A stretch of DNA of 64,000 bases from positions 804,102 through 868,101 of the forward strand of contig CBDCBO010000014.1 in NCBI GenBank assembly GCA_965214335.1, read 5' to 3'. This document shows, piece by piece, positions 54,444 to 63,563 of the stretch; the first letter of the stretch is position 1, and every line of letters starts with the position of its first letter. A program made the position numbers and the translations under genes. This DNA is from Velthaea sp965214335 (lineage in GTDB: Bacteria > Vulcanimicrobiota > Vulcanimicrobiia > Vulcanimicrobiales > Vulcanimicrobiaceae). Under the pieces are notes generated by a model. That model ran no database searches. It saw only the letters and a program-made list of their open reading frames with translations, and was not told where the DNA came from.

Positions 54444-56000
54444 ATGCACCGTCGCCACTTGCTCGCCGCCGGCATATTTTGCGCGCTGGTTGCCGCTGGG
54501 GCGCTGGGCGCGAACGGCCCCGCGAAAAGCGCCGGACCAACGGTCGACTGGCCGGCGTATAATAACGATCCGGCGGCGGACCGCTACTCGGCGCTGAGCC
54601 AAATTACGCCGGCGAACGTTTCCGGGCTGCACGTCGTATGCAGCGCTCAACTGGGCGCCCAAATAAGTTTTCAAAGCGGGCCGATCGTCGTCGCCGGCGT
54701 GCTGTATGTGACGACGTCGAATCAAACAATCGCGATCGATGCGACGACATGTGCCACCCGCTGGACCAACGTGTATCCATTACCGAAGAACGTGACGCAT
54801 ACGAACCGCGGTGCGGCGTACGCGAACGGCACCATCTACCGCGGTTTCGCTGACGGTCATGTCATTGCGATCGACGCGACGACGGGAACGACCATCTGGA
54901 ATCAGCGCGTCATCGCGGCCGGCAGCCTCGAGATTATTTCCGGTGCGCCCGTTGCTTGGAAAACGTCGCTTATCGTCGGCACCGCCAACGGTGATTCTGG
55001 TCAGGCTTGCCACGTCATCGCGCTCGACGCCGCAACCGGTGGGGCCCTCTGGTCGGTGCAGACGGTGCCGAATGTGGGTGCGCCGCCGGCCAAAACGTGG
55101 CGGGGCGCGAGCCGCATTGCCGGGGGTGCGACGTGGACCTCGTTCAGCATCGATCCAAGCACCGCCAAGCTCTATGCACCGGTCGGCAATCCGGGACCCG
55201 ATTACGACATCCGCAAGCGCAGCGGCGCAAATCTCTACACCGATGCGGTGCTGGAAATGAGCGCGGCAACCGGTCACGTGACCCGGACGATGCAATTCGA
55301 TCCCCAAGATCCGCACGACTGGGACCAATCTGCGGCACCGGCGATCGTGACACTCGCGAATGGAACGAGCGTCGCGCTCGTCGCCGGCAAGGACGGTTAT
55401 CTGCGCTCCGTCGCGCTGGCGAACTTCGCACCGCTATGGCAAACGGCCATTACGACGATCCGTAATGCGACTGCGCCGATCGTTGTCGGCGGCACACACT
55501 TTTGCCCAGCCGGCGCCGTCTTCTGGAATGGTCCCGCATATTCACCGGTCACGGGGCTCGCTTACGTGAATTCCGCCGACTGGTGCAAAACGGTCGACCT
55601 TTCGCCGACGCCTCAACCGTACGTGCCCGGTCAAGCCTGGCTCGGGACTTCAAACGGCGAGGGTGTCAAAGATGCCGCGCAAAGCGGGTGGCTCAACGCG
55701 GTGAACGCGACGACGGGTGCCATGGCGTGGAGATATCATTCGAGCAAGCCGTTAGTCGCAGGCGTGACGCCGACCGCGGGCGGCATTGTGTTCACCGCCG
55801 ATTTGCTCGGAAATGTCTTGGCCCTCAATGCCGCCAGCGGTGTGCTGCTGCAATCAATTGCGACGGGCTTGCCGGTGGGCGGCGGTATCGTTACCTACGC
55901 AGTCGGCGGAACGCAGTTTGTCGCGGTCGCCGCCGGAATGGTGTCCGGGAACTTCGGCACCCCGCAAAATAATTCGGCTGTCATCGTTCTCGGCTTGTAA
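54444..56000 (+). CDS. Secreted PQQ-type beta-propeller protein
   Basis: The 518-residue protein begins with a signal peptide (HRRHLLAAGIFCALVAAGALG). WPAYNNDPAADRYSALSQIT follows, the typical opening of quinoprotein dehydrogenases and BamB-like propellers. Repeats such as GHVIAIDATTGTTIWNQ, CHVIALDAATGGALWSV and GWLNAVNATTGAMAWRYH form a propeller of about eight blades. No clear catalytic Asp pair or vicinal Cys-Cys is visible, so dehydrogenase activity is doubtful. ATG 54444 is preferred to TTG 54438 (GAAGGG upstream). Confidence 0.75.
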   Translation: MHRRHLLAAGIFCALVAAGALGANGPAKSAGPTVDWPAYNNDPAADRYSALSQITPANVSGLHVVCSAQLGAQISFQSGPIVVAGVLYVTTSNQTIAIDATTCATRWTNVYPLPKNVTHTNRGAAYANGTIYRGFADGHVIAIDATTGTTIWNQRVIAAGSLEIISGAPVAWKTSLIVGTANGDSGQACHVIALDAATGGALWSVQTVPNVGAPPAKTWRGASRIAGGATWTSFSIDPSTAKLYAPVGNPGPDYDIRKRSGANLYTDAVLEMSAATGHVTRTMQFDPQDPHDWDQSAAPAIVTLANGTSVALVAGKDGYLRSVALANFAPLWQTAITTIRNATAPIVVGGTHFCPAGAVFWNGPAYSPVTGLAYVNSADWCKTVDLSPTPQPYVPGQAWLGTSNGEGVKDAAQSGWLNAVNATTGAMAWRYHSSKPLVAGVTPTAGGIVFTADLLGNVLALNAASGVLLQSIATGLPVGGGIVTYAVGGTQFVAVAAGMVSGNFGTPQNNSAVIVLGL

Positions 56001-56224
56001 GAGTCTTACCGCGCAGCCACGCATCGTCGACGCAAGGGCATGCCGTGTCTGCGAACGACGCTTCCCGCGCCTATGTGGCAACTTTCGGGCGGCGCGGTCC
56101 GACACGTGTCTGCGATACGCAATCTCGTTAGGTGTCGGAAGCTACACGCGAAACGAAAAAGCATGACCAGCGTCCGAGACGCCGGTCATGCTCACCGCGA
56201 CATGCGCGGATGCGGGTGTCGCTC

Positions 56225-57277
56225 TTAGTAACGCTTTTCCGTTCCGAGCAGGCCGGCGTCGGTCGTTACGGTCTGATCGACGACGTTGAGCTCTTCCTTG
56301 AGCGTTGTTTCAGAGACATGTTGCACGTCTTGCACTTGGCGCTTGCCGACAACGACTTCTTCGGTAACAAAGGCGCTCTTCGAAACAGTCAACTTCTCTT
56401 CCGTTAGCGGTACTTCGATCACTGAACCAGCGCCGATCGGTGTCGTATCGGAAACGGCCGTTCCACTGGCCGGACGGCGCTCGATGAACAGCTCTTCATG
56501 CATCAACGGAACGTCGATGTCTTGCGTCGTCGATACGACTTTCGTGCCGATGCTTGCGGAGCCGCTCGACACGGCGGTCTTGTCGATGCGCAGCCGCTCT
56601 TCGCGCAGCTGCAAGCGCGTGCTCTCGTCGACGGCGTCTCCACCGCGATACTTGCCGTAGTCGTTATAATCGCGCGTACCGGCCAACGGTAACTCCGTCC
56701 CGTATTGGTCCGGCGCCGCGGTTGCGATGCCGGCGGCAGCAACATCGTCGGCCGCGACATCATATGCCGCCGGCTTCGCGGTCATGCTCGTGCCGGACGT
56801 TGTCGCCGCGTAGGCATCAGCCGTTCCGTAGCCGGTCGAACCGAAACCACGCGTGATAAGCGTTCCGCCGCATTCGGAGATGATCTGAACCGCGAACTCG
56901 GCATGGTTGGAGCCGTCCACGGTGAGAATGGCGCGATTTCCGGGCAGCGTTCCGGCAGCTTGGGCGTCGGATTCACTGACGCCATGCCGCACCAGTGCGT
57001 CGTGCAACGATTCGTCACCCTCGCCGAACACTCGGGTAAACCAGTTGTCGGCCGCAACGCGCGTTTCGGTCGCAGCTTGAGCCGAATAGTCGACCGAATC
57101 GTCGGTCTGGGTCACGCCCATCCACGTGTCATGAAAACCTTCTTCACGCAGGCGCTTCGCTGCGGTACGTGCCTGTTCGCGGTCGGCGAACGACGCAGCA
57201 ACGGTCGTTTGATTCACGAGCGCCGGCGAACCTTGGTCACCCAACAAGTCCGAATTGTTGCTTCCCATCGTTTGCAT
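56225..57277 (-). CDS. DUF2382 (YsnF/AvaK-like) general stress protein
   Basis: The 350-residue protein has an N-terminal ferredoxin-like domain (VNQTTVAASFADREQARTAA) as in general stress protein 17M. An Ala-rich linker follows, and the C-terminal DUF2382 domain (about 235-350: LQLREERLRIDKTAV, DVPLMHEELFIERRP, EVPLTEEKLTVSK) has its typical charged repeats. GGGGAG lies 6 nt before ATG 57277. A GTGTAG-N14-GGGCAT promoter at 57310-57335 suggests SigB control. Confidence 0.85.
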   Translation of the reverse strand: MQTMGSNNSDLLGDQGSPALVNQTTVAASFADREQARTAAKRLREEGFHDTWMGVTQTDDSVDYSAQAATETRVAADNWFTRVFGEGDESLHDALVRHGVSESDAQAAGTLPGNRAILTVDGSNHAEFAVQIISECGGTLITRGFGSTGYGTADAYAATTSGTSMTAKPAAYDVAADDVAAAGIATAAPDQYGTELPLAGTRDYNDYGKYRGGDAVDESTRLQLREERLRIDKTAVSSGSASIGTKVVSTTQDIDVPLMHEELFIERRPASGTAVSDTTPIGAGSVIEVPLTEEKLTVSKSAFVTEEVVVGKRQVQDVQHVSETTLKEELNVVDQTVTTDAGLLGTEKRY

Positions 57278-57309
57278 AAAATCTCCCCTGTAGACGTGAG
57301 GCTCGGTAT

Positions 57310-57335
57310 ATGCCCGCGGGAAGCGGCCGCTACAC
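57310..57335 (-). promoter_or_regulatory. SigB-type promoter of the DUF2382 gene
   Basis: On the minus strand GTGTAG (57330-57335) is followed after exactly 14 bp by GGGCAT (57310-57315). Hexamer, spacing and distance to the start codon (about 30-35 nt from the -10) match the site upstream of the sigB operon at 45567-45592. Confidence 0.6.
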
Positions 57336-57422
57336 CAGATCGGCGAAAAAGTGAGCAGCGAGCAACCGGCCTGCTCCTCGGAGGCGCCCTGAGTTTGATC
57401 TAAGCGGTAACGTGGGGGACGC

Positions 57423-57842
57423 TTAGCTGGCGCCGCCCACTTTTAACTTCGCCAGTGCGAAGTCGATTGTGGCCTGTTCCCGTGCGACGGCGGTCGCATC
57501 GGCGCCCGCCGCTTTTTGCGCCTCCTGAGCGGCCGCGAGTTCCGTCCGCGACCCAGCAATGTCGATCTCGTCCGGCGCAAAAGCCGCATCGGCGAGCACG
57601 GTCACTCTGCCCGGCAACGCCTGCACGAAGCCTTCACTCGTCGCCAACTCGAGCCGGCGGCTCGTTCCGTTCTCGACAACGTTCGCGCGCAGCACACCGG
57701 CCTTGAGCGCTGCGAGAAATGGTGCGTGCGAGGGCAAAAAGCCCTCTTCGCCCTCGGTCGTCACGGCGATAACGAGTTCGGCTTCGCCCTCGAACTTCAC
57801 CGCGGCGGGGGTAATGAGCGTGAATGGGATCGTATTGGCCAC
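57423..57842 (-). CDS. atpC: ATP synthase epsilon subunit
   Basis: The 139-residue protein has the N-terminal beta-sandwich of F1 epsilon (FTLITPAAVKFEGEAELVIA, EEGFLPSHAPFLAALKAGVLR) and a C-terminal helical hairpin rich in Ala (AQEAQKAAGADATAVAREQ). It is the last gene of the atp operon, 3 nt after atpD. Confidence 0.9.
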   Translation of the reverse strand: MANTIPFTLITPAAVKFEGEAELVIAVTTEGEEGFLPSHAPFLAALKAGVLRANVVENGTSRRLELATSEGFVQALPGRVTVLADAAFAPDEIDIAGSRTELAAAQEAQKAAGADATAVAREQATIDFALAKLKVGGAS

Positions 57843-57845
57843 CTG

Positions 57846-59318
57846 CTAGACCGTCGCGCCGAGCTTTTCGGCGTTTGCCTTGACCTCGTCGATACCGCCC
57901 GCCATGTAGAACGCCTGCTCGGGCAGATGATCGAGCTTTCCATCGAGCACTTCGGCGAACGCTGCGATCGTGTCTTCAATCTTCACGTACTTGCCTTCGC
58001 GTCCGGTAAATTGTTCGGCCACGAAGAACGGCTGGGAAAAGAGCCGCTCGAGCCGGCGCGCGCGCCCGACCGCCGCCCGGTCGTCATCCGAGAGTTCGTC
58101 GACACCCAAGATTGCGATAATATCCTGCAGATCTTTATACCGTTGCAGCGTTTCCTGAACGCCTCGCGCGACGCGGTAGTGTTCCGGGCCAACAATATTC
58201 GGATCCAAAATACGTGACGATGAATTAAGCGGATCGACTGCCGGATAAATACCGCGCTCTGAGATCGCGCGTGACAATGCCGTCGTCGCATCGAGATGTC
58301 CGAACGTCGTCGCAACCGCGGGATCGGTATAATCATCGGCCGGCACGTAGACGGCTTGTACGGACGTAATCGAACCCTTGCGCGTCGATGTGATGCGCTC
58401 TTCGAGCGCGCCCATCTCGGTCGCAAGCGAGGGTTGATAGCCGACAGCCGACGGCATGCGTCCGAGCAACGCCGACACTTCCGAGCCGGCCTGCATATAC
58501 CGGAAGATATTATCGATGAACAACAGCACGTCCGCACCCTTTTCATCGCGGAAGTACTCGGCCATCGTCACGCCGGTCTGCGCGATGCGAAAGCGCACGC
58601 CCGGCGGTTCATCCATCTGCCCGAACACCAGCGTCGTCTGCGCCAACACGCCCGACTCTTTCATCTCGACCCACAGATCGTTGCCTTCACGCGTGCGCTC
58701 ACCAACGCCGGTGAACACGGAAAAGCCCTTATGCACCTGCGCGATATTTCGAATTAGTTCTTGAATGAGAACCGTCTTACCGACACCCGCGCCTCCGAAC
58801 AAACCAACCTTGCCGCCGCGCGTATACGGCGCCATCAAATCGATGACCTTAATACCGGTCTCGAAAATCTTGGGTGTCGGATCCTGCTGCGCGAACGTCG
58901 GCGCTTCGCGGTGAATCGGCCAAAATGCCGCCGCGGTCACCGGCTCGTCGGAATCAATCGCCTTGCCGAGCACGTTGAAAATCCGGCCGAGCGTACCCTC
59001 GCCCACCGGCACCTGAATCGGGGCTTCCGTGTTCGTCACTGCGGACCCACGCACGAGCCCATCGGTCGACCCCATCGCTAAACACCGCACCTGGTTGTTT
59101 CCCAGCTCGCCCTGAACTTCGAGCACGAGATCGCGCGACTGCATCGCCGTTCCGCCAAGCTCGATTCCGTCGGCGCTGTGCGCGGCTCCATTACTCGCGC
59201 CTTCGGCACTACCGACACGCAATGTCAGCGCATCATTGATATTGGGCAGCGTCTCAATCGTAAACTCAACATCGACGACATTCCCCAACACCTGAACGAC
59301 CTTACCAGTAGCAGCCAT
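57846..59318 (-). CDS. atpD: ATP synthase beta subunit
   Basis: The catalytic F1 subunit has 490 residues from ATG 59318 (MAATGKVVQVLGNVVDVEF). It carries Walker A GGAGVGKTVLIQ, GVGERTREGNDLW, the Walker B region LLFIDNIFRYMQAGSEV and ALLGRMPSAVGYQP. A roughly 20-residue insertion near 45-65 (SAEGASNGAAHSADG) is unusual for the beta barrel domain. Its leader is GT-rich and is preceded by the hairpin element at 59491-59644. Confidence 0.96.
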   Translation of the reverse strand: MAATGKVVQVLGNVVDVEFTIETLPNINDALTLRVGSAEGASNGAAHSADGIELGGTAMQSRDLVLEVQGELGNNQVRCLAMGSTDGLVRGSAVTNTEAPIQVPVGEGTLGRIFNVLGKAIDSDEPVTAAAFWPIHREAPTFAQQDPTPKIFETGIKVIDLMAPYTRGGKVGLFGGAGVGKTVLIQELIRNIAQVHKGFSVFTGVGERTREGNDLWVEMKESGVLAQTTLVFGQMDEPPGVRFRIAQTGVTMAEYFRDEKGADVLLFIDNIFRYMQAGSEVSALLGRMPSAVGYQPSLATEMGALEERITSTRKGSITSVQAVYVPADDYTDPAVATTFGHLDATTALSRAISERGIYPAVDPLNSSSRILDPNIVGPEHYRVARGVQETLQRYKDLQDIIAILGVDELSDDDRAAVGRARRLERLFSQPFFVAEQFTGREGKYVKIEDTIAAFAEVLDGKLDHLPEQAFYMAGGIDEVKANAEKLGATV

Positions 59319-59440
59319 AACCTTCAACTTCCTAAAAACGCGACAAAAAAGTAAACACACCCAACCTCAACCACAAATCCCCCAAACAAAAACCCTAAAA
59401 AATTGCCCCCCAAAAACCTTACCAATACCAATACCCGACG
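59319..59440 (-). promoter_or_regulatory. G/T-rich unstructured leader upstream of atpD
   Basis: On the coding (minus) strand the 120 nt before atpD contain almost no C, with none between 59352 and 59404. The stretch contains several runs of G (six, three and five) alternating with T. Such a leader lacks base-pairing capacity and may help translation initiation of atpD, or form a G-quadruplex. AGGAAG/GAAGG precede the ATG. Confidence 0.45.
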
Positions 59441-59490
59441 CACCAACGCATCCACCCGCCCGCGTGTCGCGCCCAACCCACCGATTGGAC

Positions 59491-59644
59491 GATGACGGTG
59501 GGGCGGGGTGTGTCCGGTGCCGGGGTGTCAAACAAGTTCGCGCAGCCCGGAGGGCGAGAGCGAACTTTTTGCAAGTAGCGATTTCTCATGGATGAGAAAT
59601 CGCGGACGTCCCCGGCACCGGACACACCCCGCCCCACCGTCATC
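59491..59644. repeat. Cloverleaf-like inverted-repeat element between atpG and atpD
   Basis: Perfect 35-bp arms at 59491-59525 and 59610-59644 enclose 84 nt. Inside are a 7-bp stem at 59535-59566 (AGTTCGC...GCGAACT, with inner GCCC/GGGC) and a perfect 12-bp hairpin at 59578-59603 (GCGATTTCTCAT-GG-ATGAGAAATCGC). The right arm contains the atpG stop codon (59640-59642). The layout resembles a REPIN or MITE-like mobile repeat, or a transcription attenuator/processing structure. No second copy is seen in the window. Confidence 0.85.
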
Positions 59645-60497
59645 CCGCCAACGCCTCCGCGCCTCCGACGATTTCGAGAATCTCAGTGGTGATCGCGGCC
59701 TGACGCGCGTTATTCATCGTAATCGTCAGTTCGTCGATGAGTTTCTTCGCATTATCGGTGGCGTTGTTCATCGCGACGAGCTGGGCGGCAAAAAACGACG
59801 CGTTGGTTTCGAGCATCGCGGAGTAAATGGTGAACTCGAGGTATTTCGGCAGCAGCCGCGACAGCACGGCTTCGGGCGACGGCGCGAACTCGACGGCACC
59901 CTTTGGCGCGGCGTTCGCTTCGGTGGGTTCGGCGACGATCGGAACGATGGCGCGCGTTTCCGGACGCTGCGACATCATCGAGACGAGCTTGGGTGAGATG
60001 AGCGTGATGCCGGAAATTTTGCCGGCCACGAAGTCGTCGCTGACTTGGTGTGAAACGGCGCGCGCCGTGTCGAGCATGACGCCGGCCGTCAAACCCCAAA
60101 AGCCGGTGGTCGGCCCGGTTTGACGTTTAAGCGCGTTGCGGCCCTTGATGCCGACGCTATACCACGCAACGGACGGGTTCTCGCGACCGTAGGTTTCGGC
60201 TTGCCGAATGAGATTGGAATTGAACGCGCCCGCGAGGCCTTTATCGGCGGTCATCACGATGACGCCCATCGGAGCGCCCGCGCGGCCGGACTTCATGAAC
60301 GGGTGATCGACGTTCGACACGTTCGCCATTAAATCGCGCAGCATCGCCGACAGCGCATCGGCATAGGGACGCGATTGCTTTTGCAGCATTTCGGCGCGCC
60401 GGATGCGCGCGGCTGCGACTTGCTTCATGGCTTTGGTAATTTGCTGCGTGTTTTTGAGCGACCGGATACGATCGCGCAGATCCCTGACGGTTGCCAT
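59640..60497 (-). CDS. atpG: ATP synthase gamma subunit
   Basis: The central stalk subunit has 285 residues, with MATVRDLRDRIRSLKNTQQ at the N-terminus and the C-terminal AMNNATDNAKKLIDELTI...ITTEILEIVGGAEA. Both helices that form the rotating coiled coil are present. Its stop codon lies within the inverted-repeat element at 59491-59644, so the last codon or two may have been changed by insertion of that element. Confidence 0.95.
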   Translation of the reverse strand: MATVRDLRDRIRSLKNTQQITKAMKQVAAARIRRAEMLQKQSRPYADALSAMLRDLMANVSNVDHPFMKSGRAGAPMGVIVMTADKGLAGAFNSNLIRQAETYGRENPSVAWYSVGIKGRNALKRQTGPTTGFWGLTAGVMLDTARAVSHQVSDDFVAGKISGITLISPKLVSMMSQRPETRAIVPIVAEPTEANAAPKGAVEFAPSPEAVLSRLLPKYLEFTIYSAMLETNASFFAAQLVAMNNATDNAKKLIDELTITMNNARQAAITTEILEIVGGAEALAG

Positions 60498-60526
60498 TTA
60501 CCGGTCCGCTTTGCGTGCTGCGTGCA

Positions 60527-62027
60527 TTAGAAGGACTTGTTGAACTCCGCGATTGCCGCTTGCAGGGCCTTCGTATTGTCATCCGACAGGGCGTTGCTCG
60601 TGCGGATCGATTCGGCGATTTCAGGATGACGGTCGTGAACGAAGCCGACGAACGACGCGACCCAATCTTGGCAGGCGCGGCGTGGGGACGTCGGTTAACA
60701 GGCCCTTCGTCGCCGCGAAAATGACCATGACTTGATCTTCGACGGCTTGCGGCTGAAATTGCGGCTGCTTGAGGATCTCGGTGATCTTTTCGCCGCGCGT
60801 CAACTGGGCTTGGGTGTTCTTATCAAGATCGGACGCGAGCTTGGCAAAGGCGGCCAGCTCGCGATATTGGGCGAGGTCGAGCTTGAGCGGGCCGGCGACG
60901 GTCCGCATCGCTTTGATCTGGGCCGAGCCGCCGACGCGACTGACCGAGATGCCGACGTCGACAGCGGGCCGGATGCCTTGGAAGAACAGCCCGGTTTGCA
61001 AATATATTTGGCCGTCGGTAATTGAAATGAGATTGGTCGGAATGTACGCCGAAACGTCGCCGGCCTGGGTTTCGATGACCGGCAGCGCGGTGAGCGAACC
61101 GCCACCCATTTCATCGGATAGCTTCGCCGCGCGTTCGAGCAGCCGTGAGTGCAAGAAAAAGACGTCGCCGGGGTACGCTTCACGGCCCGGCGGTCGGCGC
61201 AGCAGCAGCGAGACCTCGCGATAGGCGATCGCGTGCTGGGTGAGATTATCGTAAATGATGAGGACGTCTTTGCCCTCGTACATCATGTCTTCGGCCATCG
61301 CGCAGCCGGCGAACGGAGCGATGAACTTGAGCGCGGCGGGTTCCGCCGAAGAAACGGTGACGATGGTGGTATATTCCATCGCGCCGGCCTTCTCCAGCGT
61401 ATCTTGCAGGGCGCGAACGGTCGAATTCTTCTGCCCGATCGCGACATAGATGCAGAAGACGCTACGGCCTTTTTGGTTGATGATCGTGTCGATCGCAATC
61501 GCCGTCTTACCGGTACCGCGGTCGCCGATGATGAGCTCGCGCTGACCTTTGCCGATCGGGATCAACGCGTCGATGGCGCGGATTCCGGTTTGCAGCGGTT
61601 GCTTCACGCCTTGCCGTTGCACGACGCCCGGCGCGGTGTTCTCGATCGTCCGGTATTTGCGCGTCTCAATCGGACCCTTGTCGTCGACCGGGACGCCCAG
61701 CGGGTTGACGACCCGGCCGAGCAAGGCCGGACCGACGGGAACCGACGCGATGCGGCCGGTCCGGCGGACCTGTTCGCCTTCTTTAATGTCCGTATCGTCG
61801 CCCATGATGACGACACCGACGTTGTCCTCTTCGAGGTTGAGCGCGATGCCTTGGACGCCGTTGGCGAACTCGACGAGTTCCGACTGCTGGACCGATGCGA
61901 GGCCATAGACGCGAGCGATATTGTCGCCGACCTCGATCACGGTGCCGACTTCAGATTCGCTGTCGGTGCTCTTGTAAGCGGCGATCTGGCCTTTGAGAAT
62001 GCCGGCAATTTCGTCAGCGTTGATCAT
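60527..62027 (-). CDS. atpA: ATP synthase alpha subunit, frameshifted near the 3' end
   Basis: The nucleotide-binding F1 subunit has GDRGTGKTAIAIDTI, an intact core and PGREAYPGDVFFLHSRLLERAA. The frame from 62027 ends early at 60621 in a non-homologous tail. A +1 insertion near 60685 explains this: after TDVPT the other frame continues ACQDWVASFVGFVHDRHPE and ends AAIAEFNKSF at 60527, the normal length of about 500 residues. As the operon is essential, a base-calling error is the likeliest cause. Confidence 0.93.
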
Positions 62028-62070
62028 GGGTGGGGAAAGCCTCCAGCTTGCGGTGCGACGCGGCGCGCCA

Positions 62071-62607
62071 TTAGTTCGTGCTCAACATTCGCGCCAGGTC
62101 GTCGAGGCGCCCGGCGACGCTACCGTCGATTTGCTTATCGCCCATGGTGATCCGCACGCCGCCGATGAGGCCCGGATCGACCGTTTGGGTGACCTCGAAC
62201 GTAGTTTGAAACCGGCGGCCCAACCGGTCGACGAGTTCGCGCAACTCACCGGGATCGAGTTCGCGGGCAGTTTCAATTCGCAGCGGCGACGCTCCGCGGC
62301 TGCGTTCTTCGAGCAGATCGTACTGCGCGACGATCTCGTCAAAAATAGCTTCCCGCCGCTTGCGCACGAGCAGCAACACGCTATGCAGGGCGATGACGTT
62401 CAAGCTTCCGAACGCGCGCTCGACGATCGCGGCTTTTTCTTTGCGATCGATAACCGGCGAGCGAAAGAAGCGGCGCGCGGAATCGTCACTGTCGAGCACC
62501 GTCTTGACCACGTGCAAGTCGGTTTTCACCGCCGTGATACTATCGGCGTCTTTGGCGAGTGAGAAAATGGCACCGGCATAGCGGCGGGCAACGGTCTCGT
62601 TCGGCAC
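62071..62607 (-). CDS. atpH: ATP synthase delta subunit
   Basis: The 178-residue protein has VARRYAGAIFSLAKD at the N-terminus and the C-terminal VTQTVDPGLIGGVRITMGDKQIDGSVAGRLDDL, the hallmark of delta (OSCP). It links F1 to the b stalk. It overlaps atpF by 1 nt. Confidence 0.93.
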   Translation of the reverse strand: MPNETVARRYAGAIFSLAKDADSITAVKTDLHVVKTVLDSDDSARRFFRSPVIDRKEKAAIVERAFGSLNVIALHSVLLLVRKRREAIFDEIVAQYDLLEERSRGASPLRIETARELDPGELRELVDRLGRRFQTTFEVTQTVDPGLIGGVRITMGDKQIDGSVAGRLDDLARMLSTN

Positions 62608-63125
62608 TACCGGCCACTTCCGGCGCGGTCGCCCAGCAACGTTTCGACCGTGGCGCCGACGAGGCGTGTATTGACCGCCGGGCTGATGCGCGCGGCGGCC
62701 TTCTCGCGTGCGAGATCGAGTGCCCGTCCGATGAATTCTGAGCGCAGCTGCGCTTGGGCGGCCAACCGCGCGCGAGCGAGTTCATTTTGCGCGCTAGCGA
62801 CAGCACGTTGCCCGTCGGCTTCGGCATCGGCTACGAGCCGGTTGCGTTCGCGAGCAGCATCGTCGGCGCCGCGCCGCTGCGTCGCTTGCGCGTCGCGATC
62901 GGCGGCTTCGACTTCCCCGCGCGCCCGCGCGACGTCGCCTTTGAGCGTCTCGAGCCGCGCTTCGGCATTAACCAAGTCGGCGTTGCGCGCTACTTGCGCG
63001 CCGCGCACCGCCGGCAGTACGTATTTCTGGAACAGCACGACCGCAACGACGATGAACGCAAAACCACCGACGATCTCGCTCCATTGCGCGAGCCCATCGT
63101 AGAACGTCGGCGCAGTCTCCATCAA
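62607..63125 (-). CDS. atpF: ATP synthase b subunit
   Basis: The 172-residue protein has one N-terminal TM helix (GGFAFIVVAVVLFQKYVL) and a long charged helix (EARLETLKGDVARARGEVE) that forms the peripheral stalk. It is preceded with 4-nt overlap by a second b-type gene, so the stalk is probably a b/b' heterodimer as in cyanobacteria and alphaproteobacteria. Confidence 0.9.
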   Translation of the reverse strand: MMETAPTFYDGLAQWSEIVGGFAFIVVAVVLFQKYVLPAVRGAQVARNADLVNAEARLETLKGDVARARGEVEAADRDAQATQRRGADDAARERNRLVADAEADGQRAVASAQNELARARLAAQAQLRSEFIGRALDLAREKAAARISPAVNTRLVGATVETLLGDRAGSGR

Positions 63126-63556
63126 GCGGCTACCCCGGAATCGATCGCGCGCGCCAGCAGCGAATCGGCCAGACTTTCTACGATCTGCGCTTCGTTCGTT
63201 CGCGCGGCGGCGATCTCGCCCGCAACCGTCGCGCGGGCATCCTCGACGAGCTGGGTCGCTCGCGCGGCGTGGCCCGCCGCGATCGAGGCGGCTTCGGTCT
63301 GCCCTTGCGCGCGGGCGGCGGCCAGCGCCGAATCGGCCTCCCGGCGCGCGGCGGCCCGGCGTTCCTCGGCTTGCGCCTGGAGCGACTTCACGTCCGCCTC
63401 AAACTGTTCGATATCGTGGGACACACCGTCGATATACGCCCGCCGCTGCGCGATCGCCGCGCCGACCGGCTTGAGGAATATGACGTTGAGCACAACGAGA
63501 AAAACCAGAAAGTTGATGAGTTGGACGACGAGCGTCCCGTCGAGCGAGAGCAGCAC
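63122..63556 (-). CDS. ATP synthase b' subunit
   Basis: The 144-residue protein has the TM helix TLVVQLINFLVFLVVLNVIFLKP and a long helix (ADVKSLQAQAEERRAAARRE), a typical b-type stalk. It is distinct in sequence from the following atpF, and a b/b' pair is inferred. It sits between atpE and atpF in the operon. Confidence 0.88.
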   Translation of the reverse strand: MLLSLDGTLVVQLINFLVFLVVLNVIFLKPVGAAIAQRRAYIDGVSHDIEQFEADVKSLQAQAEERRAAARREADSALAAARAQGQTEAASIAAGHAARATQLVEDARATVAGEIAAARTNEAQIVESLADSLLARAIDSGVAA

Positions 63557-63563
63557 GGCTTAG

